This document shows positions 1 to 10,032 of a DNA stretch of 64,000 bases, piece by piece. Source of the stretch: Microvirga roseola. GTDB taxonomy: Bacteria > Pseudomonadota > Alphaproteobacteria > Rhizobiales > Beijerinckiaceae. A model generated the notes under the pieces. It was not told where the DNA came from and ran no database searches. It was given only the letters and a program-made list of their open reading frames with translations. Position 1 is the stretch's first letter, and every line of letters begins with the position of its first letter. Position numbers and translations under genes: made by a program. Location: assembly GCF_020866965.1 (NCBI RefSeq), contig NZ_JAJATX010000018.1, forward strand, positions 1 to 64,000. Reading direction: 5' to 3'.

Positions 1-367
1 ACAAAGAAATAACGCTCGCAGAAATGAAATCATCCCTGCGTGGACCTTTGTTTCAAGCAACTCGCGTCGCCTTAAAACTTTGCTATCTCGTCAGAGGAGC
101 CACGGGAAGCGTCCGTTCAACGGAGCTGTTGGCTCGTGCCGTCGATCAGAACCTTTTGGGGATCTTGATCTGACCCGAACTAGTGCGGAGCTCCTGAGAG
201 CCTGCCTGCGTCCGGTGAGGGTTTGGAGTCCGCCTGGACTCACGTCCGGCGGGGCTGCGGATATGACGATTACCGGACGGCTTGTCAACACCCTGGATGC
301 GAGAAAGAAGGTCTTCCCTTTCTGCCCCTACCGGAGCCCTCGATTATCGCAGAAGCGAGGCCCGAGA
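1..367. other. No gene recognised at window start
   Basis: Open frames here have no recognisable domain and sit opposite or beside the end of the phospholipase D gene. I see no tRNA, terminator or repeat. The left neighbour lies outside the window. Confidence 0.4.
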
Positions 368-1864
368 TCAGCGAGAACGCTTCTGGCGCGGAGAGCGGAG
401 GTTACGCGCCATATAGAAGCCGCTTGCAAATCCCACGGTCGCAGCCAGAAGCGCCTTGGGAGGGAGGGCGAGCGCAGCGCGCTTGACGGCGTGTTCCAGG
501 CGCGATTCCGGCTGATCCGGCCGCTCCGGGTCCGCGATGCGGAGGCCGACGACAGCCTCCTCAACCGGGTTGACAGACCGGACGGGAAGAGGACGGAGAG
601 ATCTGCCGTGGGATTTTACCAGGGCCTCGACGGCATTCACGAGCGAACCGCTGATGGTGATTGCCCCCCTCACGTCTTCGATTCCGACATCGAGATGCTC
701 GGCCAGCAGGTCGTTGCGCATGCGTTGAATGGCATCCCGTGTCGCACGGTCGGGCTCCGCGGCTTCGATAGCGAGGTCGCATTCGGAATCGAAGCCCATG
801 GAGCGGTTGTTGATGTTCGACGATCCGACCCGCATGAGCCGGTCGTCCACAATCAGAATTTTGGCATGGACGTAGATCGGCTGCCCCGCCTCGTTCACCG
901 GATAAAAGATCCGAAACCGGCCGTGCCGATCTGCGCGCAAGACCCGCTCGAGACATACGTCCCGGGCCACGCCCATTGTCTCCTGCTCGAGCCATCCCTC
1001 CGTAGAGCGTGGATTGACCACCACTATCTCGGGGCCGTTCGCTTCCTCGAGGCGATCGGCAAGCGCGTCACAGATGAGAGCGGATGCGAAATACTGGCTC
1101 TCCAGGTAGATGGACCGCGTCGCAGAGCGGATCGCCTCCAGGTACAGGCTTTCGACCTCCCGGATTTCAGGGCGGCCACCATAGGCCGGCATCGTTCGTG
1201 CGATGCCCACCTCCACATTGCGGAGTTGGGGCCTCAGCCCCTCAGGCCAGAGAGGCTCGACCCGCTCGACGGCGGGGAGTCGCTCGCCTGTCGCAAAGCG
1301 CCAGCGCTGACGCGCCAAGTCGCCCAGCGCTCGCGCGGCCGGCCCATCGACAGCTGCAGTGGCATCGTGCCATGGGCCATAGCGGGAGCTATCGGGCCTC
1401 CTACGGCAAGTGTCCTTGGGCAGATGCCCCCGCGTGTCCCACCGGTCCGTGGTCATGTCGATACCGCCGCAGAAGGCAAGCGCATCATCAATGACGACAA
1501 TTTTCTGGTGATGCGCCGAGGTCCAGGGGTGGGTGCTGTCAAAGCGCAGATGTGTCCTGCCGCGGGTCATGATGTCGAGCGCCATGAGCGGCAGCACCTG
1601 ACGGCTTAGAGTGTAGACGACGGCCATGTCCCATTTCAGGATGAAGATCTCGAGGTCCGGGCGCTGCCGGATGAGTTTCTTCATGAATTGTCCCAGCTGA
1701 CTGTCTTCCTTATCCGCATCGTCTGCAGGCGTGAGGTCGATCCGCAGGTCGAAGTCCCATCCGATCAGCAGGATGGAGCGGCGTGCCTTCAGCATGGCAT
1801 CCTTGGCATAGGAGAAGTAATCCGCAGCATCCACTATAAGGGCAAAGCGGTCCGCCCGCTCCAT
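368..1864 (-). CDS. Phospholipase D/cardiolipin synthase-like protein
   Basis: This 498-residue protein carries the two HxKxxxxD catalytic motifs of the phospholipase D superfamily: HHQKIVVIDD (His119, Lys121) and HAKILIVDD (His333, Lys335). Family members hydrolyse or transfer phosphatidyl groups through a phospho-histidine, so a role in phospholipid turnover or cardiolipin-type synthesis is likely; the exact reaction cannot be read. The C-terminus (about residues 465-490) is a hydrophobic, Gly/Ala-rich segment that could associate with the membrane. The N-terminus lacks the two transmembrane helices of typical Cls enzymes. I use the ATG at 1864; a longer frame to 1966 adds 34 residues without family resemblance. 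No operon partner is visible. Confidence 0.85.
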   Translation of the reverse strand: MERADRFALIVDAADYFSYAKDAMLKARRSILLIGWDFDLRIDLTPADDADKEDSQLGQFMKKLIRQRPDLEIFILKWDMAVVYTLSRQVLPLMALDIMTRGRTHLRFDSTHPWTSAHHQKIVVIDDALAFCGGIDMTTDRWDTRGHLPKDTCRRRPDSSRYGPWHDATAAVDGPAARALGDLARQRWRFATGERLPAVERVEPLWPEGLRPQLRNVEVGIARTMPAYGGRPEIREVESLYLEAIRSATRSIYLESQYFASALICDALADRLEEANGPEIVVVNPRSTEGWLEQETMGVARDVCLERVLRADRHGRFRIFYPVNEAGQPIYVHAKILIVDDRLMRVGSSNINNRSMGFDSECDLAIEAAEPDRATRDAIQRMRNDLLAEHLDVGIEDVRGAITISGSLVNAVEALVKSHGRSLRPLPVRSVNPVEEAVVGLRIADPERPDQPESRLEHAVKRAALALPPKALLAATVGFASGFYMARNLRSPRQKRSR

Positions 1865-2307
1865 GCGCCAGCATGTCTCTCCTGGGCGCAGGACACCACG
1901 TGGCGGGGATGCCCCTGTCCCAGCCGGATGCTCGATGCCCAGACTTGTTTCGATGCAGGATCTCAATTGCAGTATCTCTATCCCTTCGTGTTCGTAAGGC
2001 TCATGGCTGGAGCCTTAGACGGCTTCACCGAGATTGAACGGCTCCGTCATCGTCCTGCACCCGCTTCACTTCATCGGATCGCAACCATCAATTCGCAAAC
2101 AGAGCACTGCCTCCGCAGGTTCCAGATAGCGAAGCAATAAGGCCCCTACCCTTCTGCCCACCGCCAAAGTGGGTTCTGCACACGCAACATCATTCGGCGG
2201 ATCCGGCGACACTGTAGCTAACCCTCTTCGCGCCAGACGCTGCTGAACTTACGCCTTGAAGCTCTAGGTTAAGGGCGGACCACCTCAAGAAGCTTCTGGA
2301 AGGGGAA
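1865..2307. other. Intergenic region between divergent PLD and sugar operon
   Basis: This 443-bp region must hold the promoters of the PLD gene (-) and the sugar operon (+). No convincing sigma-70 pair was found. On the minus strand, GGAAC and TGTT are spaced 17 bp apart at 2098-2123, a weak match to an EcfG promoter. No regulator gene or tRNA is present. Confidence 0.4.
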
Positions 2308-2313
2308 ATGGGC

Positions 2314-3798
2314 ATGTCCAACTTTCTCGGCATCGATATCGGCACGTCCGCCATCAAAGCCCTCATCGTCGATGAGCGGCAGATTGTCTTCGCCGAAGCG
2401 GATGTTCCTCTTGAAGTCTCGCGCCCGCGCGAGCTCTGGTCCGAGCAGGATCCCGAGGCTTGGTGGCAGGCGGTTCAAGCCGCCATCGAGCACTTGCGGA
2501 CCCACGCACCGTCCGCTCTGGCCGATGTCCAGGGGATCGGCTTGTCGGGACAGATGCACGGCGCCGTGCTGCTCGACGATCAGGATCGCCCCCTTCGCCC
2601 GGCCATTCTCTGGAATGATGGCCGCTCCTTCCAGGAGGCGGATGAACTCAAGGTCAGGCATCCCGGCCTATCACGGATGATGGGCGTCATCCCCATGCCC
2701 GGCTTTACGGCCCCCAAACTCCTGTGGCTCGCCCGGCATGAACCGGAGACATTCCGGGCCGTCCGGAAGGTGCTGCTGCCGAAGGACTATATCCGGCTGA
2801 AGCTGACCGGCTCGCGCACGACCGATATGTCCGACGCCGCCGGCACCTGGTGGCTCGACGAGGCGGCGCGGGCATGGTCGGACGAGGCTCTTGCCGCAAC
2901 GGGGCTGGAGCGGTCCCAGATGCCCGATCTCGTCGAGGGCTCCTCCCCTTCCGGCGTGCTGCGTCCGGAGATCGCCCGGCAATGGGGAATGCGCAGCAAT
3001 GTCGTCGTGGCCGGCGGGGCCGGAGATGCGGCAGCGGGCGCGGTCGGACTCGGGGCCGTCGACAATGGATCGGCCTTCATCTCCCTTGGAACCTCCGGAC
3101 AGCTCTTTGTAACCACCCGGGAGTTCAGCCCGGCGCCCGAGGCCCTGGTCCATTCCTTCTGCCACGCGGTTCCCGATCGCTGGTTCCAGATGGCAGCCAT
3201 GCTGAACGCTGCGAGCTGCCTCGCCTGGGCGGCCGGGCTCCTCAAGGCCGATATCGCCGAACTTCTGCGCCAGACCGAGGCGGAATACAGAAAGCCGTCC
3301 AGCCTGCTCTTCCTTCCCTACCTTGCCGGGGAGCGCACGCCCCATAACGACCCCTACGCCCGCGGCGTGTTCTTTGGGCTCTCGCCGGAGACACGGCAGA
3401 CCGATCTGGTGCAGGCAGTCCTGGAAGGTGTCGCCTTCAGTTTCGCGGATGCGAAGGCTTGCCTTGCGCAGGCCGGGACGAAACTCGATGGCGCAGGCCT
3501 GATCGGAGGCGGATCGCGCAGCCGATTCTGGACGCAGATCCTCGCAAACGTCCTCAACATTCCGCTCCTGCGCTACGAGGGGAGCGAGAAAGGACCGGCC
3601 TTCGGGGCAGCGCGGCTGGCGCGGCTCGCGGTGACAGGGGAGCCCATCGAGACCGTCTGCACTGCACCCGCCGTGATCGAGACCGTCGAGCCACAACCCA
3701 GCCTCGTGGAAGCCTATGCTCCCCGTGTCGAAGCCTTCCGAAACCTGTACGAAGCCCTGAAGCCGGAATTTCGCGGCGCTTCGGGAAAGGGCAATTGA
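2314..3798 (+). CDS. xylB: Xylulokinase (FGGY family)
   Basis: This 494-residue FGGY kinase starts with the nucleotide-binding motif FLGIDIGTSAIKALIVD and has the QMHGAVLLD segment typical of XylB, plus the late glycine-rich motif LIGGGSRSRFWTQILAN. It phosphorylates D-xylulose to D-xylulose-5-phosphate for the pentose phosphate pathway. Length is normal. AGGGGA at 2301-2306 is 7 nt from the ATG at 2314, so I prefer it over the ATG at 2308. It is the first gene of a run of eight + strand sugar genes, 156 bp ahead of the ABC ATPase. Related FGGY kinases can prefer other ketopentoses, but the XylB assignment is strong. Confidence 0.88.
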   Translation: MSNFLGIDIGTSAIKALIVDERQIVFAEADVPLEVSRPRELWSEQDPEAWWQAVQAAIEHLRTHAPSALADVQGIGLSGQMHGAVLLDDQDRPLRPAILWNDGRSFQEADELKVRHPGLSRMMGVIPMPGFTAPKLLWLARHEPETFRAVRKVLLPKDYIRLKLTGSRTTDMSDAAGTWWLDEAARAWSDEALAATGLERSQMPDLVEGSSPSGVLRPEIARQWGMRSNVVVAGGAGDAAAGAVGLGAVDNGSAFISLGTSGQLFVTTREFSPAPEALVHSFCHAVPDRWFQMAAMLNAASCLAWAAGLLKADIAELLRQTEAEYRKPSSLLFLPYLAGERTPHNDPYARGVFFGLSPETRQTDLVQAVLEGVAFSFADAKACLAQAGTKLDGAGLIGGGSRSRFWTQILANVLNIPLLRYEGSEKGPAFGAARLARLAVTGEPIETVCTAPAVIETVEPQPSLVEAYAPRVEAFRNLYEALKPEFRGASGKGN

Positions 3799-3954
3799 CG
3801 CAACGGCATACGCTCCTAGTTCTTCCTCATCCTGAACCAAGAAGCCGCTCCGATCCGCAATCGGGCACATCAGGGAGGATTTCGTGTCGTTGGGCTCTGC
3901 CATGGGGAGACTGGGTTCGGATCCCACCATCTTCGGACTGTGGGAGAGACGCCC

Positions 3955-5487
3955 GTGACGGAGGCGGCTCCCATTCTCGAGATGCGCGGCATTTCGAAAA
4001 CCTTTCCTGGCGTCAAGGCGCTCACGGACGTGGCGCTGACGGTCTATCCGGGCAAGATTCATGCGCTCATGGGCGAGAACGGTGCCGGCAAGTCCACCCT
4101 GATGAAGATTCTGTCCGGCGCCTATCAGGCGGATCCGGGCGGCGAGATCCGCATCAACGGCCGGCCCGTCCATATCGACGGGCCCCTCACGGCGCGGCAT
4201 CACGGCATCTCGATCATCTATCAGGAGCTTTCCCTTGCACCGAACCTGACGGTGGCTGAGAACGTGCTTCTCGGGCGCGAGCACAAGACCGGCCCGATGG
4301 TGGATCGCCGCTCGATGGCGGATGCCTGCCGCTCCGTCCTCGACAGGCTGGGCGTAGCCTTCACTCCCACGACGCTCGTCAGCGAATTGTCCATGGCCGA
4401 GCGGCAGCTTGTCGAGATCGCCCGAGCGCTCATCGCGAATTCCCGCATCCTCGTCATGGACGAGCCGACCACCTCCCTCTCCTCACGCGAGACGGAGGCG
4501 CTCTTCGCGCTCGTGCGCCAGCTTCGGTCCGAAGGGCTGGCCATCATCTACATCAGCCACCGCATGGCCGAGGTCTACGAATTGGCCGACCGGGTCTCGG
4601 TGCTCCGCGACGGCTCCTATGTCGGAACGCTCGTGCGGGACGAGATCTCCGCGGAGCGGCTGGTGCAGATGATGGTCGGGCGCGACCTGTCATCGTTCTA
4701 CAAGAAGGAGCACAACGCCCACGAGAGCCGCGGCCCCGTGATCCTCTCCGTCCGAAATATCGGCGATGGAAAGCGCGTGCATGACTGCTCCTTCGAGTTG
4801 CACGAAGGCGAAGTCCTCGGCATTGCGGGCCTCGTCGGCGCCGGCAGGACGGAGCTCGCCCGTCTCATCTATGGAGCCGACCGCCGCACCAGCGGCGAGA
4901 CCGTCCTCGATGGCAAGCCGCTTTCCATCAACCGCCCCGAGGACGCGATCCGCTCCGGCGTGGTCTACCTCACCGAGGACCGCAAGCATCTGGGTCTCTT
5001 CCTTGACCTGTCGGTGCGCGAGAACGTGAGCATCAGCGTGCTGGGACGCGATGCCCGCGCGGGTGGCGTCCTGAACCTGAAGGCCGCCAAGGAGCGCGCC
5101 GCCAGCGCCATCCAGGCGCTCGGGATCCGGGTTGCGGGCGATACCGTGCCCGTGGGCAGCCTTTCCGGCGGCAATCAGCAGAAGGTCCTGCTCTCGCGCC
5201 TGCTCGAGACCCAGCCGCGGGTCCTGATCCTCGACGAGCCGACCCGCGGCGTCGATATCGGCGCGAAATCGGAGATCTACCGCCTGATCGACGACCTCGC
5301 CCGCAATGGCGTCGGCGTCATCGTCATTTCGAGCGAGCTTCCTGAGGTCGTCGGCATCTGCGACCGGGTGCTCGTCATGCGCGAAGGGAGGATCGCGGGC
5401 GAAGTCGGCGGCGGGCCCGATCATCCGCCGATCACGCAGGAGAACATCGTAGCCATTGCGACAGGTGTGAGGAAGACAGCCGCATGA
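3955..5487 (+). CDS. Sugar ABC transporter ATP-binding protein (RbsA/XylG type)
   Basis: Two tandem ABC domains, as in ribose/xylose/galactose importers. The first has Walker [10 protein letters not shown], signature [15 protein letters not shown] and Walker [11 protein letters not shown]. The second has the degenerate [13 protein letters not shown], signature [15 protein letters not shown] and [12 protein letters not shown], the usual asymmetry of this family. It powers uptake with the following permease and binding protein at the inner membrane. I choose the GTG at 3955 because GGGAGA at 3942-3947 is 7 nt upstream; an in-frame GTG at 3940 lacks a site. The stop overlaps the permease start (ATGA), indicating translational coupling. 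The transported sugar cannot be read from the sequence. Confidence 0.9.
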   Translation: MTEAAPILEMRGISKTFPGVKALTDVALTVYPGKIHALMGENGAGKSTLMKILSGAYQADPGGEIRINGRPVHIDGPLTARHHGISIIYQELSLAPNLTVAENVLLGREHKTGPMVDRRSMADACRSVLDRLGVAFTPTTLVSELSMAERQLVEIARALIANSRILVMDEPTTSLSSRETEALFALVRQLRSEGLAIIYISHRMAEVYELADRVSVLRDGSYVGTLVRDEISAERLVQMMVGRDLSSFYKKEHNAHESRGPVILSVRNIGDGKRVHDCSFELHEGEVLGIAGLVGAGRTELARLIYGADRRTSGETVLDGKPLSINRPEDAIRSGVVYLTEDRKHLGLFLDLSVRENVSISVLGRDARAGGVLNLKAAKERAASAIQALGIRVAGDTVPVGSLSGGNQQKVLLSRLLETQPRVLILDEPTRGVDIGAKSEIYRLIDDLARNGVGVIVISSELPEVVGICDRVLVMREGRIAGEVGGGPDHPPITQENIVAIATGVRKTAA

Positions 5488-6515
5488 CCCCTCCGAACGA
5501 TACGAGTACATCGATACAGGGAACGGGCCCGGGAGGCGCGAAGACCGGCAACCAGAGCAGTCAGCGCCGCCTCGCATGGCGATCCACCCTGCAGGCAGTC
5601 GGCATGCTGCCGGTGCTGATCATCCTTGCGATCGTCTTCGAGCTTATGTCCGGCCGGTTCATGAGCTTCCAGAATCTCTCCATCGTCGCGCAGCAGGCTG
5701 CGATCAATATCGTGCTGGCTGCTGGCATGACCTTCGTGATTCTGACCGGCGGCATCGACCTTTCCGTCGGCTCGATCCTGGCCGCCTCCGCCATGGTCGC
5801 CATTCTCGGCTCCCTGATCCCCGAATGGGGCATGGTCGGCATACCGGCCGCCCTGCTGATGGGCCTGGCGCTCGGTTTTGTGAACGGCGCCCTCATCGCC
5901 TTCGCGCGATTACCGCCCTTCATCGTCACCTTGGGATCGCTGACGGCGGTGCGCGGCCTCGCACGCCTTCTCGGCGGCGACACGACCCAGTTCAACCCGC
6001 AGCTGCCTTTCGCCTTTATCGGGAACGGAACCCTGTTCGGCGTACCCTGGCTGGTCTGGATCGCCTTCGCGGTCGTGGTGATCTCATGGTTCATCCTGCG
6101 CCGCACCGTGCTCGGCGTTCACATCTATGCCGTGGGCGGCAACCCGGATGCAGCGCGCCTGACAGGCATCAAGGTCTGGGCGGTGCTGCTCTTCGTCTAC
6201 TGCTTCTCCGGCCTCGCAGCCGGGCTCGGCGGGGTGATGTCGGCAGCCCGCCTCTATGCCGCCAACGGCCTGCAGCTCGGGCAATCTTATGAGCTCGACG
6301 CGATTGCCGCCGTCATTCTCGGCGGCACGAGCTTCGTCGGCGGCATCGGCTCGATCTGGGGCACGCTTATCGGCGCCCTGATCATCGCCATTCTGTCGAA
6401 CGGCCTGATCCTCGTCGGCGTGTCCGACATCTGGCAGTTCATCATCAAGGGGCTCGTGATCATCGGTGCCGTAGCGCTCGACCGCTACCGGCTCAGGGGG
6501 TCCGCACGCACCTGA
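5484..6515 (+). CDS. Sugar ABC transporter permease (RbsC/AraH type)
   Basis: This 343-residue inner-membrane permease has many hydrophobic segments and the conserved motifs [12 protein letters not shown] and [21 protein letters not shown] of the BPD_transp_2 family. It forms the channel of the carbohydrate importer together with the upstream ATPase. An unusually long hydrophilic N-terminus of about 35 residues precedes the first helix. It overlaps the ATPase stop by 4 nt and lies 100 bp upstream of the binding protein, so the three form one transporter operon. Confidence 0.9.
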   Translation: MTPPNDTSTSIQGTGPGGAKTGNQSSQRRLAWRSTLQAVGMLPVLIILAIVFELMSGRFMSFQNLSIVAQQAAINIVLAAGMTFVILTGGIDLSVGSILAASAMVAILGSLIPEWGMVGIPAALLMGLALGFVNGALIAFARLPPFIVTLGSLTAVRGLARLLGGDTTQFNPQLPFAFIGNGTLFGVPWLVWIAFAVVVISWFILRRTVLGVHIYAVGGNPDAARLTGIKVWAVLLFVYCFSGLAAGLGGVMSAARLYAANGLQLGQSYELDAIAAVILGGTSFVGGIGSIWGTLIGALIIAILSNGLILVGVSDIWQFIIKGLVIIGAVALDRYRLRGSART

Positions 6516-6525
6516 GCGGAATACC

Positions 6526-6545
6526 AGCGCCCGCACCCGGGCGCT
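6526..6545 (+). other. Short hairpin between permease and binding-protein genes
   Basis: AGCGCCCG pairs perfectly with CGGGCGCT around a 4-nt loop. No T-run follows, so it is not a classical terminator. Such hairpins before binding-protein genes can stabilise the mRNA end or mark a processing site; that role is inferred. Confidence 0.45.
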
Positions 6546-6615
6546 TGTATGCGCGGCTTTCGGAAGCTGGACCAGATTCCTGAAGCCGCTTGTCACAAGA
6601 TACCAGGAGGAAGCA

Positions 6616-7557
6616 ATGGTACTCTCTCGACTGACACTGAGCCTGGCCGTCATCGCCGGACTGGCAACCTCTGCCTATGCGCAGGAAAAGAAGCTCGAGA
6701 ATGTCGGCATTTCCGTCGGCTCGCTCGGTAATCCCTTCTTCGTCGCGACCATCAAGGGCATCACGGACAGGGCGAAGGAGATCAATTCGGGCGTGAACAT
6801 CACCTCCGTCTCGTCGGATTATGACCTCAACAAGCAGTTCACGCAGATCGACAACTTCATCGCCGCTGGCGCCGACGTCATCATGCTGAACGCGGTCGAT
6901 CCGGTCGCCATTGCTCCCTCCGTCAAGCGTGCGCAGGATGCCGGCATCGTCGTCGCCGCCTTCGACGTCGCGGCAACGGGTGCGGACGTGACGGTCATGA
7001 CCGACAACGTCAAGGCCGGTGAGCTCTCGTGCCAGTACATTGCCGATCAGCTGAAGGGCAAAGGCGACGTCATCATCGTGAACGGGCCGCAGGTATCTTC
7101 GATCATCGATCGCGTGAAGGGCTGCAAGCAGGTCTTCTCGAAGCACCCGGATATCAACATCCTGTCCGACAACCAGGACGCCAAGGGCTCCCGTGAAGGC
7201 GGCTTCGCCGTCGGCCAGAGCCTCCTGACCCGCTTCCCGAAAGTGGATGCGATCTTCGCCGTCAACGACCCGACCGCGATCGGCGTCAACCTGGCCGCGA
7301 AGCAGCTCAACCGCAACGAGTTCATCATCACGGGCGTCGACGGCGCTCCGGATATCGAGCAGGAGCTGAAGTCGGGCAGTTCGCTGATCAAAGCCTCCGC
7401 CTCTCAGGATCCGTACACCATGGCGGGCCAGTCGCTCGAACTGGCTGCCGGAGTTCTCAAGGGAGAGCAGCCTGCGCAGAAGGTTGTCCTGCTCGAGCCG
7501 AAGCTGATCACGGCCGAGAATGTCGATGAGTACAAGGGCTGGACGGCAGCGCGCTGA
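6616..7557 (+). CDS. Sugar ABC transporter substrate-binding protein (RbsB-like)
   Basis: This 313-residue periplasmic binding protein of the type I fold starts with a clear signal peptide (about residues 1-22, cleavage after SAYAQ). The mature protein opens with the typical GISVGSLGNPFFVATIKG strand and later has AIFAVNDPTAIG and ITGVDGAPD, as in RbsB-type proteins. It captures the sugar and delivers it to the preceding permease/ATPase. A strong site AGGAGGAAG lies just before the ATG. A terminator follows the gene, the usual way to keep the binding protein in excess over downstream genes. Confidence 0.9.
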   Translation: MVLSRLTLSLAVIAGLATSAYAQEKKLENVGISVGSLGNPFFVATIKGITDRAKEINSGVNITSVSSDYDLNKQFTQIDNFIAAGADVIMLNAVDPVAIAPSVKRAQDAGIVVAAFDVAATGADVTVMTDNVKAGELSCQYIADQLKGKGDVIIVNGPQVSSIIDRVKGCKQVFSKHPDINILSDNQDAKGSREGGFAVGQSLLTRFPKVDAIFAVNDPTAIGVNLAAKQLNRNEFIITGVDGAPDIEQELKSGSSLIKASASQDPYTMAGQSLELAAGVLKGEQPAQKVVLLEPKLITAENVDEYKGWTAAR

Positions 7558-7570
7558 CCTCCCGCGATCC

Positions 7571-7602
7571 GGCGGCCACGGCTCCTGTCGTGGCCGCCTT
7601 TT
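7571..7602 (+). terminator. Rho-independent terminator after the binding-protein gene
   Basis: GGCGGCCACG pairs with CGTGGCCGCC over 10 bp around an 8-nt loop and is followed by TTTT. It lies inside the sugar operon, so it probably acts as a partial terminator between the transporter and the catabolic genes. Confidence 0.75.
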
Positions 7603-7639
7603 CATAAGAGCAGGCCGTTTCGATCCGAGGAGGAGTCCC

Positions 7640-8335
7640 ATGCTGAGGCAGCTGCGGGAGCAGGTTCTGGAAGCCAATCTGGAAGTGGTTCGCCGCGGGC
7701 TTGTCCTTTACACCTTCGGGAACGTCAGCGGCATCAGCCGCGAGGATGGGCTCGTCGTCATCAAGCCGAGCGGTGTGCCCTATGAGCGCATGAGGGCGGA
7801 CGACCTTGTGGTCACGGACCTCGACGGAAAGACCGTCTGGGGCGAGCTTCGTCCTTCCTCCGATCTTGCGACGCATCTCCATCTCTACAGGTCTTTTCCG
7901 CAGATCGGTGGGATCGTGCACACGCATTCCGAGCATGCCACGGCCTGGGCGCAGGCCGGGCGCCCGATCCCTGCTCTCGGCACGACCCATGCCGATTACT
8001 TCTACGGCCCCGTCCCGGTCACGCGCGAGCTGACTGCGGAAGAAATCGGCGGCGACTACGTTCACGCGACCGGTGTCGCCATCGTCGAGACCTTCGGCAA
8101 CCGCGATCCCATGGAAGTCCCGGCGGCTCTCGTGGCTGGGCATGCCCCGTTCTGCTGGGGAAAGACGCCGGACGACGCCGTTCATAACGCGGTTGTGCTC
8201 GAAGCCGTTGCCCGTATGGCAATGTACACGCTTTCGCTGGAGCCCAACGCGAAAGGCGTGTCCCAGGCGCTCCTGGACAGGCACTATTTCCGAAAGCACG
8301 GCTCGACAGCGACCTATGGTCAATCCAACAAATAA
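7640..8335 (+). CDS. araD: L-ribulose-5-phosphate 4-epimerase (class II aldolase family)
   Basis: This 231-residue protein shows GNVSGISR, KPSGVPYE, the metal-ligand motif VHTHSEHATAWAQ and GTTHADYFYGPVPVTR, all characteristic of AraD, which converts L-ribulose-5-P to D-xylulose-5-P through Zn-dependent C-C cleavage. GAGGAGGAG just upstream fixes the ATG at 7640; the frame extends upstream to 7520 without family similarity. It sits between the importer and a ribulokinase-type kinase, which fits L-ribulose processing. Fuculose-phosphate aldolase is a less likely relative. Confidence 0.88.
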   Translation: MLRQLREQVLEANLEVVRRGLVLYTFGNVSGISREDGLVVIKPSGVPYERMRADDLVVTDLDGKTVWGELRPSSDLATHLHLYRSFPQIGGIVHTHSEHATAWAQAGRPIPALGTTHADYFYGPVPVTRELTAEEIGGDYVHATGVAIVETFGNRDPMEVPAALVAGHAPFCWGKTPDDAVHNAVVLEAVARMAMYTLSLEPNAKGVSQALLDRHYFRKHGSTATYGQSNK

Positions 8336-8362
8336 CATTTGCATTCCGCTCTGGAGACCGAG

Positions 8363-9964
8363 ATGGCCGTTGTAGCCGGTGTCGATTTTGGAACCCTCAG
8401 CGTGCGCGTCACCCTTGTCGATGACCGCAAGGGTCCTCTTGGGCTTGCCACCGCGGAGTACCCGCTCCACCGCAGACGGGACGATCCCGATCACGCCACC
8501 CAGTCCCATGCCGATCACATGGATGCGCTGGCGCGCGCCATGCGCGGCGCCCTGGCATCCGCGGGCGTGAAGAGGGACGATGTTGCTGCCCTTGCCATCG
8601 ACACCACCGGCTCCAGCGTCGTCATGGTCGGCGAAGGCTTTGAGCCCCTTGGCGAGTACTATCTCTGGTGCGACCACCGCGCGAAAGCCGAAGCGGAAGA
8701 GATCACGCGGCTGGCACACCAGGAGGGCCTTGAGGCGATCCAGTGGTGCGGCGGCGTCTATTCACACGAATGGGGCTTCTCGAAGCTGCTCCACTGGCTG
8801 CGGCACAATCCAAACAGGCGCGACCGGCTGGTGACCGCGATGGAGCACTGCGACATGGTCGCGGCCACTCTGACAGGCGCAACCCGTCTCGATCAGCTGA
8901 AGCGCAGCGTCTGCGCCATGGGCCACAAGTGGATGTGGAACCCACGCTGGGGCGGACTTCCTTCGCAGGAGTTTCTCTCCAAGGTCGACCTGCTCTTCGA
9001 CGGGATCCAAGACAAGCTTGCGGGCGAGTACAGGACGTCCGATACGATTGCCGGACACCTCGCGCCGGAATGGGCCGAACGTCTGGGCCTCAAGGCCGGC
9101 ATTCCGATCCCGGTCGGCGCCTTCGATGCCCACTGGGACGCCATCGGGGCAGGCTGCCGCGTCGGCGATGTGGTGAATGTCGTCGGCACCTCGACCTGCA
9201 TCATTGCGATGGCAGAGCAAACCAGCCTGATTCCGGGTGTCTGCGGGGTCGTGCCGGGCAGCGTCGACCCAAGCCTCGTCGGAATCGAAGCCGGTCTTTC
9301 GGCGACAGGCGACATCTTCGAGGCGATTGCGCGTCGCGCCAATACCAATGTCCGGGAGTTGTCGAAAGGACTTGAGCAGTATCGCGCCGGCCAGACAGGC
9401 CTCCTGCGCCTGACCTGGGACAACGGAGACCGGACCGTTCTCGTGAAGGCGGATCTCGGTGGCGTCACGCTGGGCTGGAATCTCCTGCACACGGCGCAGG
9501 ACGAGCTCTTCGCCGCCATCGAGGGCACGGCCTTCCACACCCGCATCATCCTGGAGCGCATGGCGGAGGGAGGCGTCCCGGTCGAGCGGGTGATCAATGC
9601 GGGCGGCATCCCGCAGCACAATGCCGTCTTGAACCAGGTCTATGCCAATGTGCTCGGGCGACCCGTCCTCGTTCCGAATGGGATTCCGACCGGCCTCGGC
9701 TCCAGCATCTTCGCGAGTTTGGCGGCGGGCTCCTACCAAAGCCTGGAAGAGGCTCAGCGGACCATCTGCCTCCCCTTCCGGACCTTCGAACCGGATCCTG
9801 CCGCCCATGCCGTTTACGAGCAGCTCTTCCGGCATTACAGAGCGCTGTATTTCGGCTTCGGCGGCGTCAGCGGGCCCGTTGCGCTGGGCGACATCCTGCG
9901 TGATCTCAAGCGCATCGCCGCGCTGCCCTCGCAGCCTGCTCCTGCCGATCCCGTTCCGGCCTGA
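8363..9964 (+). CDS. araB: Ribulokinase-type FGGY carbohydrate kinase
   Basis: A 533-residue FGGY kinase, long like AraB rather than XylB. It begins VAGVDFGTLSVRVTLVD and includes IDTTGSSVVMV, WCDHRAKAEAEEI and GAFDAHWDAIGAG, hallmarks of the ribulokinase branch. It should phosphorylate L-ribulose (possibly D-ribulose or ribitol) to the substrate of the adjacent AraD. GGAGA at 8353-8357 precedes the ATG at 8363; a TTG at 8339 is less likely. No arabinose isomerase AraA is present in the operon, so the ketose or its polyol may be imported directly. Confidence 0.87.
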   Translation: MAVVAGVDFGTLSVRVTLVDDRKGPLGLATAEYPLHRRRDDPDHATQSHADHMDALARAMRGALASAGVKRDDVAALAIDTTGSSVVMVGEGFEPLGEYYLWCDHRAKAEAEEITRLAHQEGLEAIQWCGGVYSHEWGFSKLLHWLRHNPNRRDRLVTAMEHCDMVAATLTGATRLDQLKRSVCAMGHKWMWNPRWGGLPSQEFLSKVDLLFDGIQDKLAGEYRTSDTIAGHLAPEWAERLGLKAGIPIPVGAFDAHWDAIGAGCRVGDVVNVVGTSTCIIAMAEQTSLIPGVCGVVPGSVDPSLVGIEAGLSATGDIFEAIARRANTNVRELSKGLEQYRAGQTGLLRLTWDNGDRTVLVKADLGGVTLGWNLLHTAQDELFAAIEGTAFHTRIILERMAEGGVPVERVINAGGIPQHNAVLNQVYANVLGRPVLVPNGIPTGLGSSIFASLAAGSYQSLEEAQRTICLPFRTFEPDPAAHAVYEQLFRHYRALYFGFGGVSGPVALGDILRDLKRIAALPSQPAPADPVPA

Positions 9965-10032
9965 GGCGAGACGACCATGTGGAATGCGAAGACGAGCACA
10001 GCCATCGTTTATCCCTCAGGGAAGACCCTGCC

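Noticed and set aside
80-1609. Long + strand frame of 509 codons
   Set aside because: It lies opposite the phospholipase D gene, has no recognisable domain, and its length is explained by the codon bias of the real gene.
2098-2123. Possible EcfG promoter for the PLD gene
   Set aside because: The -10 reads TGTT instead of CGTT with 17-bp spacing, and it lies 230 bp from the start; too weak to call.
2671-4284. Long - strand frame of 537 codons
   Set aside because: It is antisense to xylB and the ABC ATPase, and its product has no domain resemblance.
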